64,000 nt of DNA from Geosiphon pyriformis (GCA_016748015.1 JAAOMT010000659.1:508241-572240), one strand, 5' to 3'. Counted from the first letter of the stretch, positions 1 to 11,640 are shown. Program-made: numbers and translations. Notes: generated by a model not told the origin, from the sequence alone.

Positions 1-330
1 AAAATATTTATAAATAAAAGTATGTTCATTGTTTTGTTTATTAAAAAATAATAAAAGTTTTTGTTAAGTCATGACATTTAGTAAAATATTAATAAGATTA
101 AATATAAGATTTTTTTTAAGACTTGTTTTAAAAGTTCTGATAATTGACTTTCTCATGTTTTTTCTATAAGAGTAATAATTTTCAGAATTATTTACTACTG
201 GTGTTGTAATTTTTTTTTGGATGTAATTAATTTGATTTTTATTAATAATTATAAATAAGTCAGAAAGTATTTTTAAAGCTACATTAATTTTTGAGATATT
301 TGTTGAATATTTCAAGAAATAATCATAATA
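1..330 (-). pseudogene. Element A third ORF (3' of integrase), N-terminal part
   Basis: The open stretch at 64-315 aligns with the third ORF of element C at 36162: both carry an N-Y-x-Q segment, then a Tyr-Lys/Arg-Lys-Asn-x-Arg patch, then a Leu-Lys-x-x-Leu-(R/K)-x-Asn-Leu helix. It follows the integrase end at 482 by about 150 bases, as in C. The distal part is out of the window or broken. No known domain is recognised. Confidence 0.55.
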
Positions 331-481
331 AAAGTATCTAAAAACTAAAAATAAAAATTAAAAAGATTTTTGAAAAATAAAGAAAATATTTTTGGATCTA
401 AAAGTTTTTATATATTTTTGTTTTGGGTATTTTTTGTTGTTGTTTTACTATTTTTATGGCTATATTACTAGAAATATTAAA

Positions 482-2811
482 TTAAGTATTCAAGTTTGGT
501 TGTTGTTCTATTACAACTATTGGTTCTAAATTTTGGAAAATATCTTCAGAATTAATTAAAAAAGAATGTGTACCAATTTGTAAAATTAATGATTTAAATT
601 GTTTCTGAAATAATAATGTTTCAATTGATCTCTATGTGCAACTTTTGCTGAGACTTTGTCATCAAGTCTTAACTTGTATAATCCATTGCCTAAAACTTTA
701 TGAATATAGAATAGTCTGTCTTATTTATGATCAAATTTTCTACTCTATTGTTTTTTAGTCTTAGTTTTGTGTAAGAAAACTTTATTTCCAATTTTAAATT
801 TATTGGTAACTAGTAGCAATTTGTTGTTATGTTATTCTTTTTATTGAGCTTGAAAGTGTTTAATATAAATGCTACTATTTGTTATTTTTTTTCAAAATAC
901 TGAAAAGGATGTAAACTCTTCATTGAAGTGTTTCTTTTTGATAATTGGTTGTATTGAATATGTTTTTACAGTAAGATTAATTGGTAATATTGCTGTCTTC
1001 TCATAAGTTAGGTCAAATAGTGTGTATTTTGTAGTATCTTGTTTTAGTGTTCTATATGCTAATAGCACTGATGAAATAAAAATATCTTATTTCTGCTTAA
1101 AATCAGTTAAGACTTTGGCTAGTAATTCATACAATGTTCAGTTAAAATGTTTTACAAGTCTATTTGTTTGGAGATAGTATAGTAATAATAGAGGTCTTTT
1201 GATATTAAATTGTTTACAAATTTTTTATATTAAGTTGTTTACAAAATATGTTTTTTGATCAGATAACAGTTCAATTGGGCATTTATGTTTACAAATAATG
1301 TCTTTATAGATGAAATTTGCTACTGATTTGGCATCTGCTCTTTGAATAACTTTGGCTTCAGGCCATTTGATAAGATAGTTTATTGCAACTACAATATAAT
1401 AGTTTTCTTGGTTTATAATAAGTAGTGGTCTAATTAAATTGATACCAACTCTGTCAAAAAATTGTCTAACTTTGATTGGATTTAAAGATTCAGTAGTCAA
1501 ATTTCTCCTTTTTTTTAATAACTATTACATAATTCTATATATTGTCAAATGTTTTGGTATATGTGAGACCAAAAATAATGTTCTAATGTTCTTTGTATAG
1601 TGCTGTTTTTTCTTAGGTGTCCTAATAAAAAATCTGTGTGTATGTTACATAAGATTGTTTTTATTTTATTTTATTGGATTAATCTGAATGAGTTTATTAA
1701 GTTTTGGTAGTTTTGGTAATAGATTTTGTTGTAATACAGAAAATATTGTTTGAATTGGTGTTTTTTAGCTGAAGACCAATTTTTTGGTATATTAAAAGTC
1801 TTCAAGTAGTTTTTGATGTTGTTGTGGTTTTTGGAATCTATTGTTTTATTTGTTGATTGTTTGTTAAGTTTAATAGTTTATTGGTGTTAATTCTAATCTT
1901 GCCTTATTCTAAAAAGACTATCTATATTTGTATGTAATTTTGTTTAGTTTATGGTATATAATATACTTGTAGTCTGTTAGAAAATCAAACCATTAGAATT
2001 GTTTGACACTAAGTTCAGAGTTTTTCTTATTAAGCAATTTAAAGCCAATATTATCTATAATAATATCAAATTGAGATTTGTTTCAAAGATATTGTTGAAA
2101 GTGTTTTAAAGCCCAAATAATAGCTGTTGCTTTTAATTCAGTGGACTCATATTTGAGCTCAGTTGGTTTAAGAGTTCTACTGACTATATATAAAGCATTA
2201 GTGACTAACTGAAATCTTTTACTGAAATTTAGATATGTGAGAATTGAAACTGTGATAAGTTTTTCTTTGAAGGTATCAAATGCTTGTTGTTGAGTTTGTG
2301 TTTATTAATAGTTCACATTTTTTTTGGCCAGATAGTTGAATGGTTTGGCAATTTTGGAGAATTTTTTGATGAATTTTTGATAATAAGAAGCTAGTCTTAC
2401 AAATCTTCTTAGTTCTATTGTGTTTTAAAAAATTTTGAAATTTTTAACAGTATTAATTGTTTCTGGATTGGATTGAACTCCATCTTTGCTAATAATATGT
2501 CTAAGGAAAATTAAACTTGTTTTTTTAAAGTAACACTTTTCAAAGTTTAACTTTAATCCTGCTTTTTATAATTGTTAAAAAACTTTTTGCAGATAGATCA
2601 AATGGGCTTTGAAACTTGAAAAGTACATATCAGTATTATCTAAGTAAATAACTACTAATTGCCATAGAAATTCTTTATAAACAATATCCATAAGTTGTTA
2701 GAATGTTGCTGGTGTATTATAAAGTCTAAAAAACATAATATTAAATTTGTAATTTCTTTTTTGTAAAGTAAATACTGTTTTTGGTTGATCTTTGAGATCT
2801 ATTTTAACTTG
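482..2811 (-). pseudogene. Element A pol, distal part: RT palm, RNase H, integrase
   Basis: The minus-strand frame resumes at the RT codon cut by element B and runs through RT, RNase H and an integrase core to a terminal segment ending in the same N-L-N-T-stop as element C. The RT box reads Y-L-D-N instead of Y-L-D-D, and the first integrase Asp reads Asn (G-I-N-L). The piece at 1225-1500 keeps the integrase core, including an intact Arg where C has a stop. Stops and small shifts are scattered throughout, so it cannot be functional. Confidence 0.8.
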
Positions 2812-2815
2812 TCAG

Positions 2816-3689
2816 TGTTACGAGATGGTTTTCTTGTTATATTTAATTGCCAATATTCTGTTTTAATTGCAATCAGTCTTTCGTGAATTTCTCAATTTTA
2901 TTTGTGTAATAATGTTACTGTTATACTGAAGGCTTTCTTTTTAATGTCGTGATGTAAGTTATTTTTCAATTCCTGATTGTTGTGTATGTTTATGTACTCC
3001 TTTTCAGAGGCTGAACTGAAATCTACCCACTGTCTGGGGTCTTCTCTGAGGCTATCCTTGCAATTGCCTAATGTGTTTCTCTAATCTAGAAACACAGAAT
3101 GTTAATGGCCTTTAGTGTTTTTCCTAATTCTTACAATTAAGTTTTTATCAATTAGTAACAATGTGAATAATCTTGATCAAGAATTATTCTTCCAAGAGAT
3201 TCAGTTAATGAATGATAGTTTCATTCAATAAATAATATAAGTAAGTTTCTTAATACTTTGGGTTGTGATAATTCAATTTTAAATATTCTTTTTCATTTCT
3301 TTTTGATTTAAAGGTTTCTTGGGATATTTAATTTGAAAGTATGATTTAAAGTGGAGTTTGTTGGATAAAATTGGATCTATTGCTTGATAAATTATAATTT
3401 TTATTACTTGATTCTCTTTTCTCAATATTAAAGCTACTGTATATATACATGTTTGTAGTTCTACGAGAAAACACATTTTAATACTTTTTTTTTGATATTT
3501 CAACTTGGTGTTTGCTGCTATCACCAGTTGGTGTTGACTGCTATTGTGAACTGGTACTTGCCACTATTGCAAAATGGTGTTTGTTATTATGTTAATCATT
3601 ATCTTTCTAAGATTATTACTGCGCTATATTATGATTGAATAGTTTATATTATTTTTATGATTCTTTTGCTAAATTTTTAAACCATAACA
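2816..3689 (-). repeat. Element B 3' LTR
   Basis: 874 bp, TGTTAC...TAACA. Compared by eye with the partner LTR at 11653-12526 over roughly the first 470 bases I count about 30 differences, of which about 28 are transitions. It contains small out-of-context ORFs (for example 3279-3524) that recur in the partner and have no recognisable product. Confidence 0.95.
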
Positions 3690-3691
3690 TT

Positions 3692-3703
3692 ATCTCCTCC
3701 TTT
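3692..3703 (-). other. Element B polypurine tract
   Basis: On the minus strand a purine run AAAGGAGGAGA lies just before the 3' LTR, the position used to prime plus-strand DNA synthesis. The stop codon of the third ORF overlaps its start. Confidence 0.75.
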
Positions 3704-4371
3704 CAAGATTGAGCTCCATCGAAATCAAAATTAATTTTTTCATTAAATTCTAAGTTACTATAGTGGTTCAATACTGTGTTATTAATTTGTTGTTGTAATT
3801 CTTGAAATTGCGAGTTGGTAAGTTGTCCAATACTGTTAGTTGTTATTATGTTCATGGTTGGGTCCAACAATAGTTTGTGACAGTTTTCAAATGCTTTGAA
3901 AATTCTGTAAACTGTTTTTGAATAAAATGTAGTGTTGGTTTTTTCAATAAAAGATTTTAATAGTTGGATAGTTGTTTTGTCAAACATTCTAGTTGAGTCT
4001 TTTGAGTATAATGTTTGTATGTTCAAATGCTTTCCTAGTTGATAATAACAGTAGTTAATTGGAAATTTTGTTTTCAAGTTGCTAAATATGTCTGGTGTTA
4101 ATTCACTTATTTCTATTTCTTTTATTATTAATGTATTGCCCAATGCTATCTCTAATTTTTCAATAACTTTGCTGATAAATTTGTTGTTATGTTTGGTAAT
4201 ATTATATGGTTCAAAATTATGTTCTTTTCTTGTTTTTGGATTTTCTATTGTTCTTTTTATGTATGTTATTTTGGAGCTATTAACTGTGATTTCCAGATCA
4301 GATTTCAATTGTTGTAAGCTTTCAACTAATTGTTGAATTATATTGTTGATGTTTTCTGGAATAAGTATCAT
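3703..4371 (-). CDS. Element B third ORF, 222-aa accessory protein
   Basis: An uninterrupted ORF placed between integrase and the polypurine tract. It is predicted to be mostly helical; I see no signal peptide and no clear membrane segment, which argues against an envelope protein. The C-terminal half shares with element C's third ORF a Phe-x-x-Cys...Leu-x-x-Pro stretch, an I-G-x-L-T-x-x-x-F-Q motif and the ending D-F-x-x-A-Q-S-stop. The N-terminus (I-P-x-N-I...Q-Q-L) also matches C. It is the longest open ORF in B although gag and pol are broken. The family is not recognised; it could be a nucleic-acid-binding or structural accessory factor, but function is unknown. Confidence 0.7.
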   Translation of the reverse strand: MILIPENINNIIQQLVESLQQLKSDLEITVNSSKITYIKRTIENPKTRKEHNFEPYNITKHNNKFISKVIEKLEIALGNTLIIKEIEISELTPDIFSNLKTKFPINYCYYQLGKHLNIQTLYSKDSTRMFDKTTIQLLKSFIEKTNTTFYSKTVYRIFKAFENCHKLLLDPTMNIITTNSIGQLTNSQFQELQQQINNTVLNHYSNLEFNEKINFDFDGAQS

Positions 4372-4455
4372 TGTTTTAATTTTGACTGCTATTTTGGAAT
4401 CTTTTGCATGTATTTTTATAGTTGTTAAATTATTTTTGCTGTGATCTAAGATTAA

Positions 4456-5815
4456 TTATCTTTTTAAATAATGTTCAATTAAAACTATTAGTTCTAAATC
4501 TCATGGAATTTGTTCTGATAGAATTAAAGGTAATTGTGTTTCAATTCTGAGTGTCTTTGTTGTTATTACTGGTTTACTGTAATAGAATTTCAGCCAGTTA
4601 CCATGTGCTGCTTTTCTTAATATTTTATCATCTAGTCTTAGCTTGTATGCTCCATTTTTAAGTATTTCGTGAATATAAAATGGTCCATCCCACTTGTGAT
4701 CAAATTTTCCACTCTATTGTTTTTCCATTTTTGTATGATGCAACAATATTTTATCTCCAATTTTGTAGCTAATTATATTATTTAGTAACTGGTTATCATG
4801 TCTCACTTTTTGTTGTTCTTGTGATTGTTTAATATTTTGTGCTGCTTTTCTTCTTTTGTTTTCTAAAGTTCCCATTAATTCATATGTTCTTCTAAGTAGT
4901 GTTTCCTGGAATGTTGCTTCCATGATAGTATCACTTGGATAAGTTAGGATAGTAAGTTCAACTGGTAATGTGGCTTTTCTTCTATAAACTAATTCAAACA
5001 GTGTGAATTGTGTAGTATCTTGTTTTACTGTTCTATATGCTAATAATACTGCTGGTATGAACAAATCTCATTCTTTTTCATGTTTGTTACTAATTTTTAC
5101 CAGTGATTTGCATAATGTGTAATTAAATCTTTCAACTAATTTATTTGTTTGAGGGTGGTATAGTGATGACAGTGGTTGCTTGATTCCAAATTTTTGGCTA
5201 AGTTCTTTTAAGGTGCTGTTTACGAAGTGTGTGCCTTGATCTGATAGCAATTCTTGTGGACATCCATGTTGGCAAATTAAGTCTTCATGTACAAATTGAG
5301 CTACAGAAATAGCATCAGCTGTTTTAATAGGTCTAGTTTCTGGCCATTTGGTAAGATAGTCCATGGCTACTGCAATATAACAGTTGTTTCTTGTTGTTAT
5401 TGGTAAGGGTCCAACTAAATCAATTCCAATTCTGTCAAATGGCTGTCCAACTTTTATTGGTCTTAATAATTCCATTGTTTTTGCTCCTCCTCTTCATTGG
5501 CATGGGTCACAATTTTTTATGTATTGGATTATGTCTGAACTCATTTTTGGCCAATAGTAATGGCTAATTGCACATTGGATGGTTGCTGTTTTTCCAAAGT
5601 AGCCTGAATAAATATCTGAGTGCATGTTAAATAAAATAGTTTTTTTTTCATCCGTGGTTATAACTCTTAATGAATTATCTGGATTTTGTCGATTCCAGTA
5701 ATAAAGTATGTGATTTTGGATAAAATAGTGTTTTGCTAATTTTTGGAGCTTAAATAGCTCTTTTACTGGCATTTCTTCATCTATTTGTAGTGTTTCCAAG
5801 TATTGGCTAAGGTTT
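4456..5815 (-). pseudogene. Element B integrase
   Basis: Contains the HHCC-type zinc region ending C-D-P-C (5494-5799), the catalytic core with G-I-D-L-V-G-P, L-L-S-D-Q-G-T-H-F and the L-V-E-R-F-N glutamate (5068-5475), and the C-terminal part (4714-5064). The three segments lie in one frame and are separated only by stops: one after C-x-x-C-Q, one at the Trp of the E-(W)-D-L-F-I-P motif (Trp is intact in element C), and a TAG at the Trp of the K-Q-(W)-S-G-K motif. It would insert the cDNA into chromosomes; this copy is dead by stops although DDE residues remain. Confidence 0.88.
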
Positions 5816-6350
5816 TTGTAAAGGTGGTTGTTTATTGTTGTTGTGGCAGGTGGGTTGGTGATTTTTATGTGTGTCTCATTCTTGACAAACAGTTAGCATT
5901 AGCATTTTTGGTACCTTCTTTGTATTTGATAATATAATCATATGGTGCTAACATTTGTGACCATTTGGTGTATTTTTTTTTAGCGCTTTCTTGTTATTTA
6001 ACCAGACCAGACCTCTATGATCTGTGGTAATCTCAAAGGGTTGGTACCATAAATATGTGTCAAAGTGAACACAACTCCAGACTACTGCTAAGCATTCAAG
6101 TTTGTGTGCTGCGTAGTTTTGCTCTGTTGTACTGAAACTTCTACTGGCATAAATGATTACACATTCTCTTCCATTATCATCTTTTTGTGACAGAATGGCT
6201 CCAAGTCCAGTTCCAGAGGCATCTGTGGCCAAAATGAATTCTTGTTGAAATTTGGATAGATCATTATTGGTGATTCAATGAGCTTTTGTCTAAGGTACTC
6301 AAAAGCTTTTTGTTGTGCTTCTGTTCATTCAAACTTCACATTTTTGGATA
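5816..6350 (-). pseudogene. Element B RNase H domain
   Basis: The segment 5948-6232 encodes the Gypsy RNase H with A-T-D-A-S-G-T-G-L-G-A, the Tyr-Ala-Ser-Arg strand, a Leu-Glu-Cys-Leu-Ala helix and T-T-D-H-R-G-L. A frameshift separates it from RT near 6235-6245, and another near its C-terminus (about 5950) separates it from integrase. A TGA sits at the Trp of the F-E-(W)-T-E-A-Q-Q-K-A motif just upstream; element C still has Trp there. Confidence 0.82.
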
Positions 6351-6359
6351 GTAGGTAAT

Positions 6360-7200
6360 TAAGGAGTTTGGTGATGTTTGAAAAGTTTTTTACAAAATGG
6401 TGGTAGTAAGATGTGAGTTCTAAAAAGCTTTTAACTTCTGAAATGTTTCAAGGTACTAGAAAATTTTTCACTTTGTCTATTTTTGATGGATCTGGTTTTA
6501 TTCTATCTTTTTCAACTATGTGTCCTAAAAATGCTAGCTCATTTTTCCCAAAAAAACATTTTTTTAGATTTAGTTTAAGTTCAGCATGTCTCAATCTCTC
6601 AAAAACTTGTTGTAAATGTTGGAGATGATTCATGAATTTTGACGAGAAAACATTTGTATCATCCAAGTAGACAACAATAGATTGCCACAGGATTCCAGAG
6701 TAAATTACATCCATTAATCTTTGGAATGTTGCAAGAGTATTTGTTAATCCAAATGGCATTACATTGAACTCATAATTGCCATTTTGTGTTGTGAATGCTG
6801 TTTTATGCCTGTTCTTTGGGTCCATTTCCACTTGCCAGTACCCACTGGTCAAGTCCAGTGTAGAAAACCATTTTGCTCCTCCAAAAACATCGAAGATTTT
6901 GTCAATTAACAGTATTGAATATGAGTCTTTGGTTGTTTTGCTGTTTAATTTGCAATAGTCAATGCAAAATCTAATTTTTCCATTCTTTTTTCTTACTAAA
7001 ACAACTGGTGAAAATCATGGGCTCATTGATGGTTGTATTATTCCTTTTTCCAACATGCTTTGGACTTCTTCTCTGATAAAATTATGCTCTATTAGTGGGA
7101 CACAGTAAGCACGTTGTTTTTCAGATCTGGCGTCTCCAGTGGGGATTTGGTGTTAAACCAAGTTGGTTCTTCCAAATTCACCATTTCATGAAAATATATC
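6360..7200 (-). pseudogene. Element B reverse transcriptase
   Basis: The main open part is 6448-6852. Reading from about 7130: the R-E-E-V-Q...I-I-Q-P-S entry, a TGA at the Trp of S-P-(W)-F-S-P-V-V-L-V, F-C-I-D-Y, F-S-T-L-D-L-T-S-G-Y-W-Q-V, M-P-F-G-L-T, the catalytic V-V-Y-L-D-D box and F-L-G-H-I-V. The catalytic aspartates are intact, unlike elements A and C. It is in frame with the protease-dUTPase part upstream, interrupted only by stops. Confidence 0.88.
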
Positions 7201-7371
7201 AGAGTATTTTAAAATTAATGCTTTTAATTGTCACTGTTGGTCAGAATCCATTGTTCTAATGTTTAATTTGGTTAATTTTTCTGTTGTAAATTGATAGCAT
7301 TCCAACAGTTGTTGTCAATTTATTGAAGTGAGTTCACAGTAGAGAGCAATTTCTGGGAAATTTAGAATTTC

Positions 7372-8200
7372 TTATGGTGTTAACACATTTTCTAGCTCCG
7401 TTCTAAGGTATCCAATGATGCTATCTTCTGGAATATAGACAGGTTCTTCTGTGGTGTTTGCAATAAGAATTTTTATCCATTGAGCTTTATCAGCTGGAAT
7501 AAAAAGGTTAGTAAGTTCTATAAGAAACTCTTGGCAAGTTTCTGGATAGAGCTCAAATATTAGGTCTTTTTCTTTAATTGTCCTTTTTATTCTTATTTCT
7601 GATTTTCCATATGGTAGGAATGTGATGGACTGCTCAGTTTTAATTACTTTGCCTTTTTCCTCTATTGTTTCAGTGAAATTTGCTTCAATTCCTTTTTCTG
7701 TTGATCTGAAACCAAAAGTTCCTCTCGTTGTTTGTGACAATTCCTCATGATTTTTCACTGGCACAAATTTCCCAATTTTTACCAATGGTAGGAAAATTGC
7801 TTGTACAATCTTTTCCTTAGATTCAATGGTATAAGGCTTTTCTAAATTGTTCTATAGCAAAACCATCAAATTTCCAGTGTATCTGGAGTCAATTACTCCT
7901 CCTTAAATACTTATTTCTTTTTTCACAAGGCTTAATCACGACACTATTTGAACCATTATTTCTGGCGGAATTTCAACTGCTATTTTTAGGTCGATTTTGG
8001 TGATACTTCTAGGTGGTAACATTGTGGATTGGTCTTCCAGATAACATAGATTGAATCCAGTATCAGTTAGATAGGCTTTTTTGGGTATTATTTCTAAGTG
8101 CCCATTGTTAAAGTATTGGATGTTGATTACCTGTTCTAGGTTGGTATAGGCTACAAATTTTTCTGACTCGGAACTGTTAGGTGAGTCTTGTTAATTTATT
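7372..8200 (-). pseudogene. Element B dUTPase and dUTPase-RT spacer
   Basis: dUTPases hydrolyse dUTP and keep uracil out of newly made cDNA. The minus-strand frame from about 8130 shows motif 1 as T-D-T-G-F-N-L-C-Y, a damaged motif 2 with one stop, motif 3 as G-G-V-I-D-S-R-Y-T-G-N, and motif 5 as R-G-T-F-G-F-R-S-T inside the open segment 7372-7785. The catalytic Asp of motif 3 is kept. The domain is fused in frame between the protease/Cys-rich part and RT. Downstream is a spacer domain of about 110 residues that is also present in A and C. Two or three stops make it a pseudogene. Confidence 0.82.
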
Positions 8201-8214
8201 GATTGATTTTGAGA

Positions 8215-8900
8215 CTGCTAATTCTCAATTTCCATTTTTCTTTCTAAGTCTCTTTCATCTCAACACTCTTTACAGCACTGATTTTGGCATGAGATAAGAC
8301 AGTTTTCACAGAGGTAAGTGTTGATTTGGGCGAGGTATTGTTCTTGCTCTTGTCAAGTAGAGCATAGTTGTTGGTAGTAGTTCTGGAATTTGTTCACTGG
8401 GTCAAACATGTTGTAGCTAGCAACTTTATCAGCTACTTTGGCTGACTCTTTCCAGCATCATATTTCTTCAGCAGTTTCTCCTCTTACTTTGGCTTGTGTA
8501 GTGTTGTACAACTTGTTCTTATCATGTAGATAGTACTATAGTTTTTTTAATGCTCTGTTGAATGCTGCTTCGAATGGTGTTCCTCCTCTTATTCAGTCAC
8601 AGATAAGGATCGTGTATTGGCAAGTTGTGTCACACATTTCTCCTCTGTCTGGTATGTCATTCCAGTCACACCCTCTTGGTAACAGTTCTCCACAAGTGAG
8701 GCATGGTTCCTCGTCCCATTTTCCGTGTCTTTTTGGGTAACCATATTTTTCTTTGTTACAATGATTACAATAATAGTGGGTGGGGTTTTTTGGGTTTTTG
8801 TCCAGTGCACTGCATGCAGTCATAAATGAGAGTTTTTTCTTGTAAACCAAGCATTCTAGCTTTGGTTTGTGTCACTGGTTTCTTCATAGACTTATCTGGT
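8215..8900 (-). pseudogene. Element B cysteine-rich module and linker
   Basis: In frame with the protease, the segment 8593-8850 has Y-Y-C-N-H-C, then K-W-D-E-E-P-C-L-T-C-G, then a C-x-x-x-C pair (M-C-D-T-T-C-Q-Y). After an Ala/Lys-rich helical stretch a second cluster, C-E-N-C-x-x-x-C-x-x-x-C-C-K-E-C, precedes the dUTPase. The same two clusters occur in A and C. Spacing suggests zinc binding, but it is not the ordinary CCHC knuckle, which is present separately in gag. I do not recognise the family. Confidence 0.65.
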
Positions 8901-9099
8901 TCTATTCGGATCTTTCTTTGCTGATCCACATTGGTATGGCTGGTAGTCCTGTTTTTTGGTCATCAGTCCAAGAGAGCTAATAGGTTTCGATGGCTGGTAG
9001 TGCTGAATTTTCCTTAAATTTGAAGATAAGTCTTTGGTTGGTGCTGGGTTTTTGGAAGTGGCCACAGGTGGCTGGAATTCTGGCCTGGTGGCCATTATA

Positions 9100-9759
9100 A
9101 TTGATCAGAAGCTTTTGGGTGGTCCAGTCTAGGGTAACGTTGGCTTTTATTAGCCAGTCATTTCTTACTAATGCTTAATATTGTGTAGTGTCCATTATTA
9201 ATACTTTTGTAGGTATTACTATGTTATTAATTTCAAAAAAAAATGAGTTGATTTCACCATGAGACAGCTTTATACTTCCATCGGCTGTTATGATTTGGGA
9301 CGTTGTGGCATGATCAACTTTGAAACCTAGTTGGTTTACTAGTTGAAACATTATGATGCTTCTAGTGGATCCGCTGTCTAAGATAAGTTTGATTGGGGTA
9401 TTGTTTACAGTGGTTTCTGTATATATAGCAGTGATTAGGCATTTTTTGTCCAATGCTGCTCCACTGAACATAGCCTCGTTTTCCTCTAATTCAAAAAGAA
9501 AAATAGCTGCAAGACTGCTATTTTTGGTGGCAACTGCTGGTGGTATTGTCTGGCTCAATTTGTTGGAGGAATTTTTGGTTCTGTTTATGTTTCTACTGTC
9601 ATTGTTTCCGATGATTAGATTTTTCAGTATATTAAGATAAGTTTGTTGATAATTTTGGTAGTTTGAATTGGTTTGCTGATTGGTTCTGGCATGGTTTGGA
9701 TTCCTCTGGACAATACATTCTGGTTCCACATGGGCTGATTTTGGGCCTCGAGATGCCAA
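9100..9759 (-). pseudogene. Element B aspartic protease
   Basis: Open at 9175-9759, with the retropepsin active site L-I-L-D-S-G-S-T and downstream I-I-T-A-D-G-S and V-L-I-M-D-T strands. It would cleave the Gag-Pol polyprotein. The N-terminal part overlaps the end of the gag frame (9624-9759) in a different reading frame, which points to programmed or acquired frameshifting between gag and pol. A stop at 9175 precedes A-L-V-R-N-D-W-L, where element C reads on as Q-A-L-V-G-N-D-W-L. Confidence 0.82.
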
Positions 9760-11567
9760 TTTGGGTTGGCTATCATGGACTGTTGCTGGTAAGCTCCTTG
9801 ATTTTGATACGTGGTAAAATATTGGTGTGATATTAGCATGTACTGGTTTCTGGGCATTTGGGGTGGTGCGTAGTAATTATTTTTGTGTGCTTCTTGCATC
9901 ATTTGCATTTGACATTAACTAATCAAATGTCCTACATGTTTGCAAAAATGGCAGGTGCACATTTCTGTTCTAAATTCTTGGCGCAATGACCAATTATTTC
10001 AACTATCGCTGATTTCCTGGCTGCGTCTTTGGAGTGGTTAGTAGGTATTTCTTCTCAGATCCGAGATGAGGTAACTTTCTATTTTTTTAGAGAGTTCCTC
10101 CCCTAATTGCATTACTCTTTTCTTTAATGTTTCTGTCTTATTTTCCTCCATTACCATGTTAACCATTTGACTATGGTTAGCTTCTTTCTCAGCCGATTCA
10201 AGAGCTCTGGTAAGCATAATGGCTTCTGGTAAGAAATTAGGGTGGGCAGGGCATACTCTTCCTAAAATGCTGCTTTTTAATCCTCTAATAAACTGATTTA
10301 AAATCTGAGGATCAGTGTAGTATCCTTGTTTAATTGCTTCAATCTGATGGCAAATTCGATTGAATTGAGCAAGATATTGGGTAACAGTTTTACTGGTATT
10401 TTGCTTAATAGTATTGAATTTGTTTTGTAGTTGAATTATGGCGTTTGGGTCACTAAAATACTTCAGGAGTGCATTTTTAAATTCGGTGAAGCTCGTGGGT
10501 TTTGTTTCTAGGCTTTAATATCACAAGTCGGCTGTGCCTTTTAAGAAGAAAGGTAATGTTTGAATTGCTCTTTGGTCATTCCAGTTATTTGTCTGGATGG
10601 CTTTTTGTGCTTCTCTGAGCCACGTGTGCATGTCTGTTTCTTCTTCCTCTCTTGAGAAATCTGTTAGTCTTACAATGTATGGTGTGGCCATTTTGTTGCC
10701 ATTTTCTGCTGGTGGGCTTATTGGTCTAAGAGGAGGTGGGATAATATTTCTTTGAGTGTTCCTAAAGGTGGCTTCCCTTATATTCAGTTCTTCCTTTTGA
10801 TCATGAGTTTCTTGGTTTCTGAACTGGCTGCTTGTTTCAGTGACTGGTTTTGTGATTGTTTTTTCACTGGTCTTTTTTTTGGATTCTGATTCAGACTTCT
10901 CTTCACAGTTTTCAAACCCTGTTCTGAATTTTGGCTGAAAAAAAGGGTTTTAGAATAGTAATGAATATCCTCCTGTAATTGGTATGTCTCCCCAGTTACA
11001 TTGTTTAATTTTATCAGTATAACTAGGAGTTCTTGGAGTTTGTGGAGTTGATGTTGATGATGATGCAGCTTCTAATGGAATTTGTATCTTATTTTCTGGT
11101 GAAAAATAGTATGATTTATCTTCTGGTAAATAAATACGTTGTTTTTTTATTGATTAAGTGACAGTTTTATTTGGTGTTTGAGCAGGTGTTCCTAGTTTTT
11201 GCTGGTTACTTTCCTGATTAGTTTCTAAATTTTTTTTGGTTTTGTTGGCGCATTCCCTAGTGTTTTCTGTGGATATTAAAAAATTTTTGTTGGTGTATTG
11301 CTCAATTTCTCAATGGATTTTGACAATAGTTGTGGCTATTACTGCTACTTTTTTTGTAGTGTATTGTGATAATTCTCTATACAATCCAAGTTTTGCATCA
11401 TGTGGTTCTTCTTCCTTTCCTATATGATAATTTATTCTGGCATTAATATAATAAGTGAGAGCAGATTTTGCTGAACAACACCCTTCTGGTAATCCAAGAT
11501 CACTTTAATTTTGTGTGTAAATAGCACGGCAGAATTCAAGAATAGTAAGATTAAGGGTTTTTGTCAT
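9624..11567 (-). pseudogene. Element B gag
   Basis: The best start is the ATG at 11567-11565 (M-T-K-T-L-N-L-T-I-L-E-F), which aligns with gag of element C. The retrotransposon Gag capsid region lies at about 10040-10690 (A-T-P-Y-I-V-R-L-T-D-F, then T-L-P-F-F-L-K-G-T-A-D-L). A CCHC knuckle (C-H-F-C-K-H-V-G-H...C) sits near 9910-9950 with a TAA just before its last Cys. A TGA replaces the Trp of A-D-L-(W)-Y. The C-terminal part 9624-9908 is Gln/Asn/Pro-rich. Many stops, no long ORF. Confidence 0.8.
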
Positions 11568-11640
11568 CACTTTTGTCTTTTCCTTTTTAGTAATAAATTA
11601 TTGCTAATTATTATTTCTTTTTTGATTTTTTTTCCTCATA

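Noticed and set aside
3703-4371. Third ORF of element B as a viral envelope gene
   Set aside because: Position fits, but no signal peptide, membrane anchor or cysteine pattern of an envelope protein is visible.
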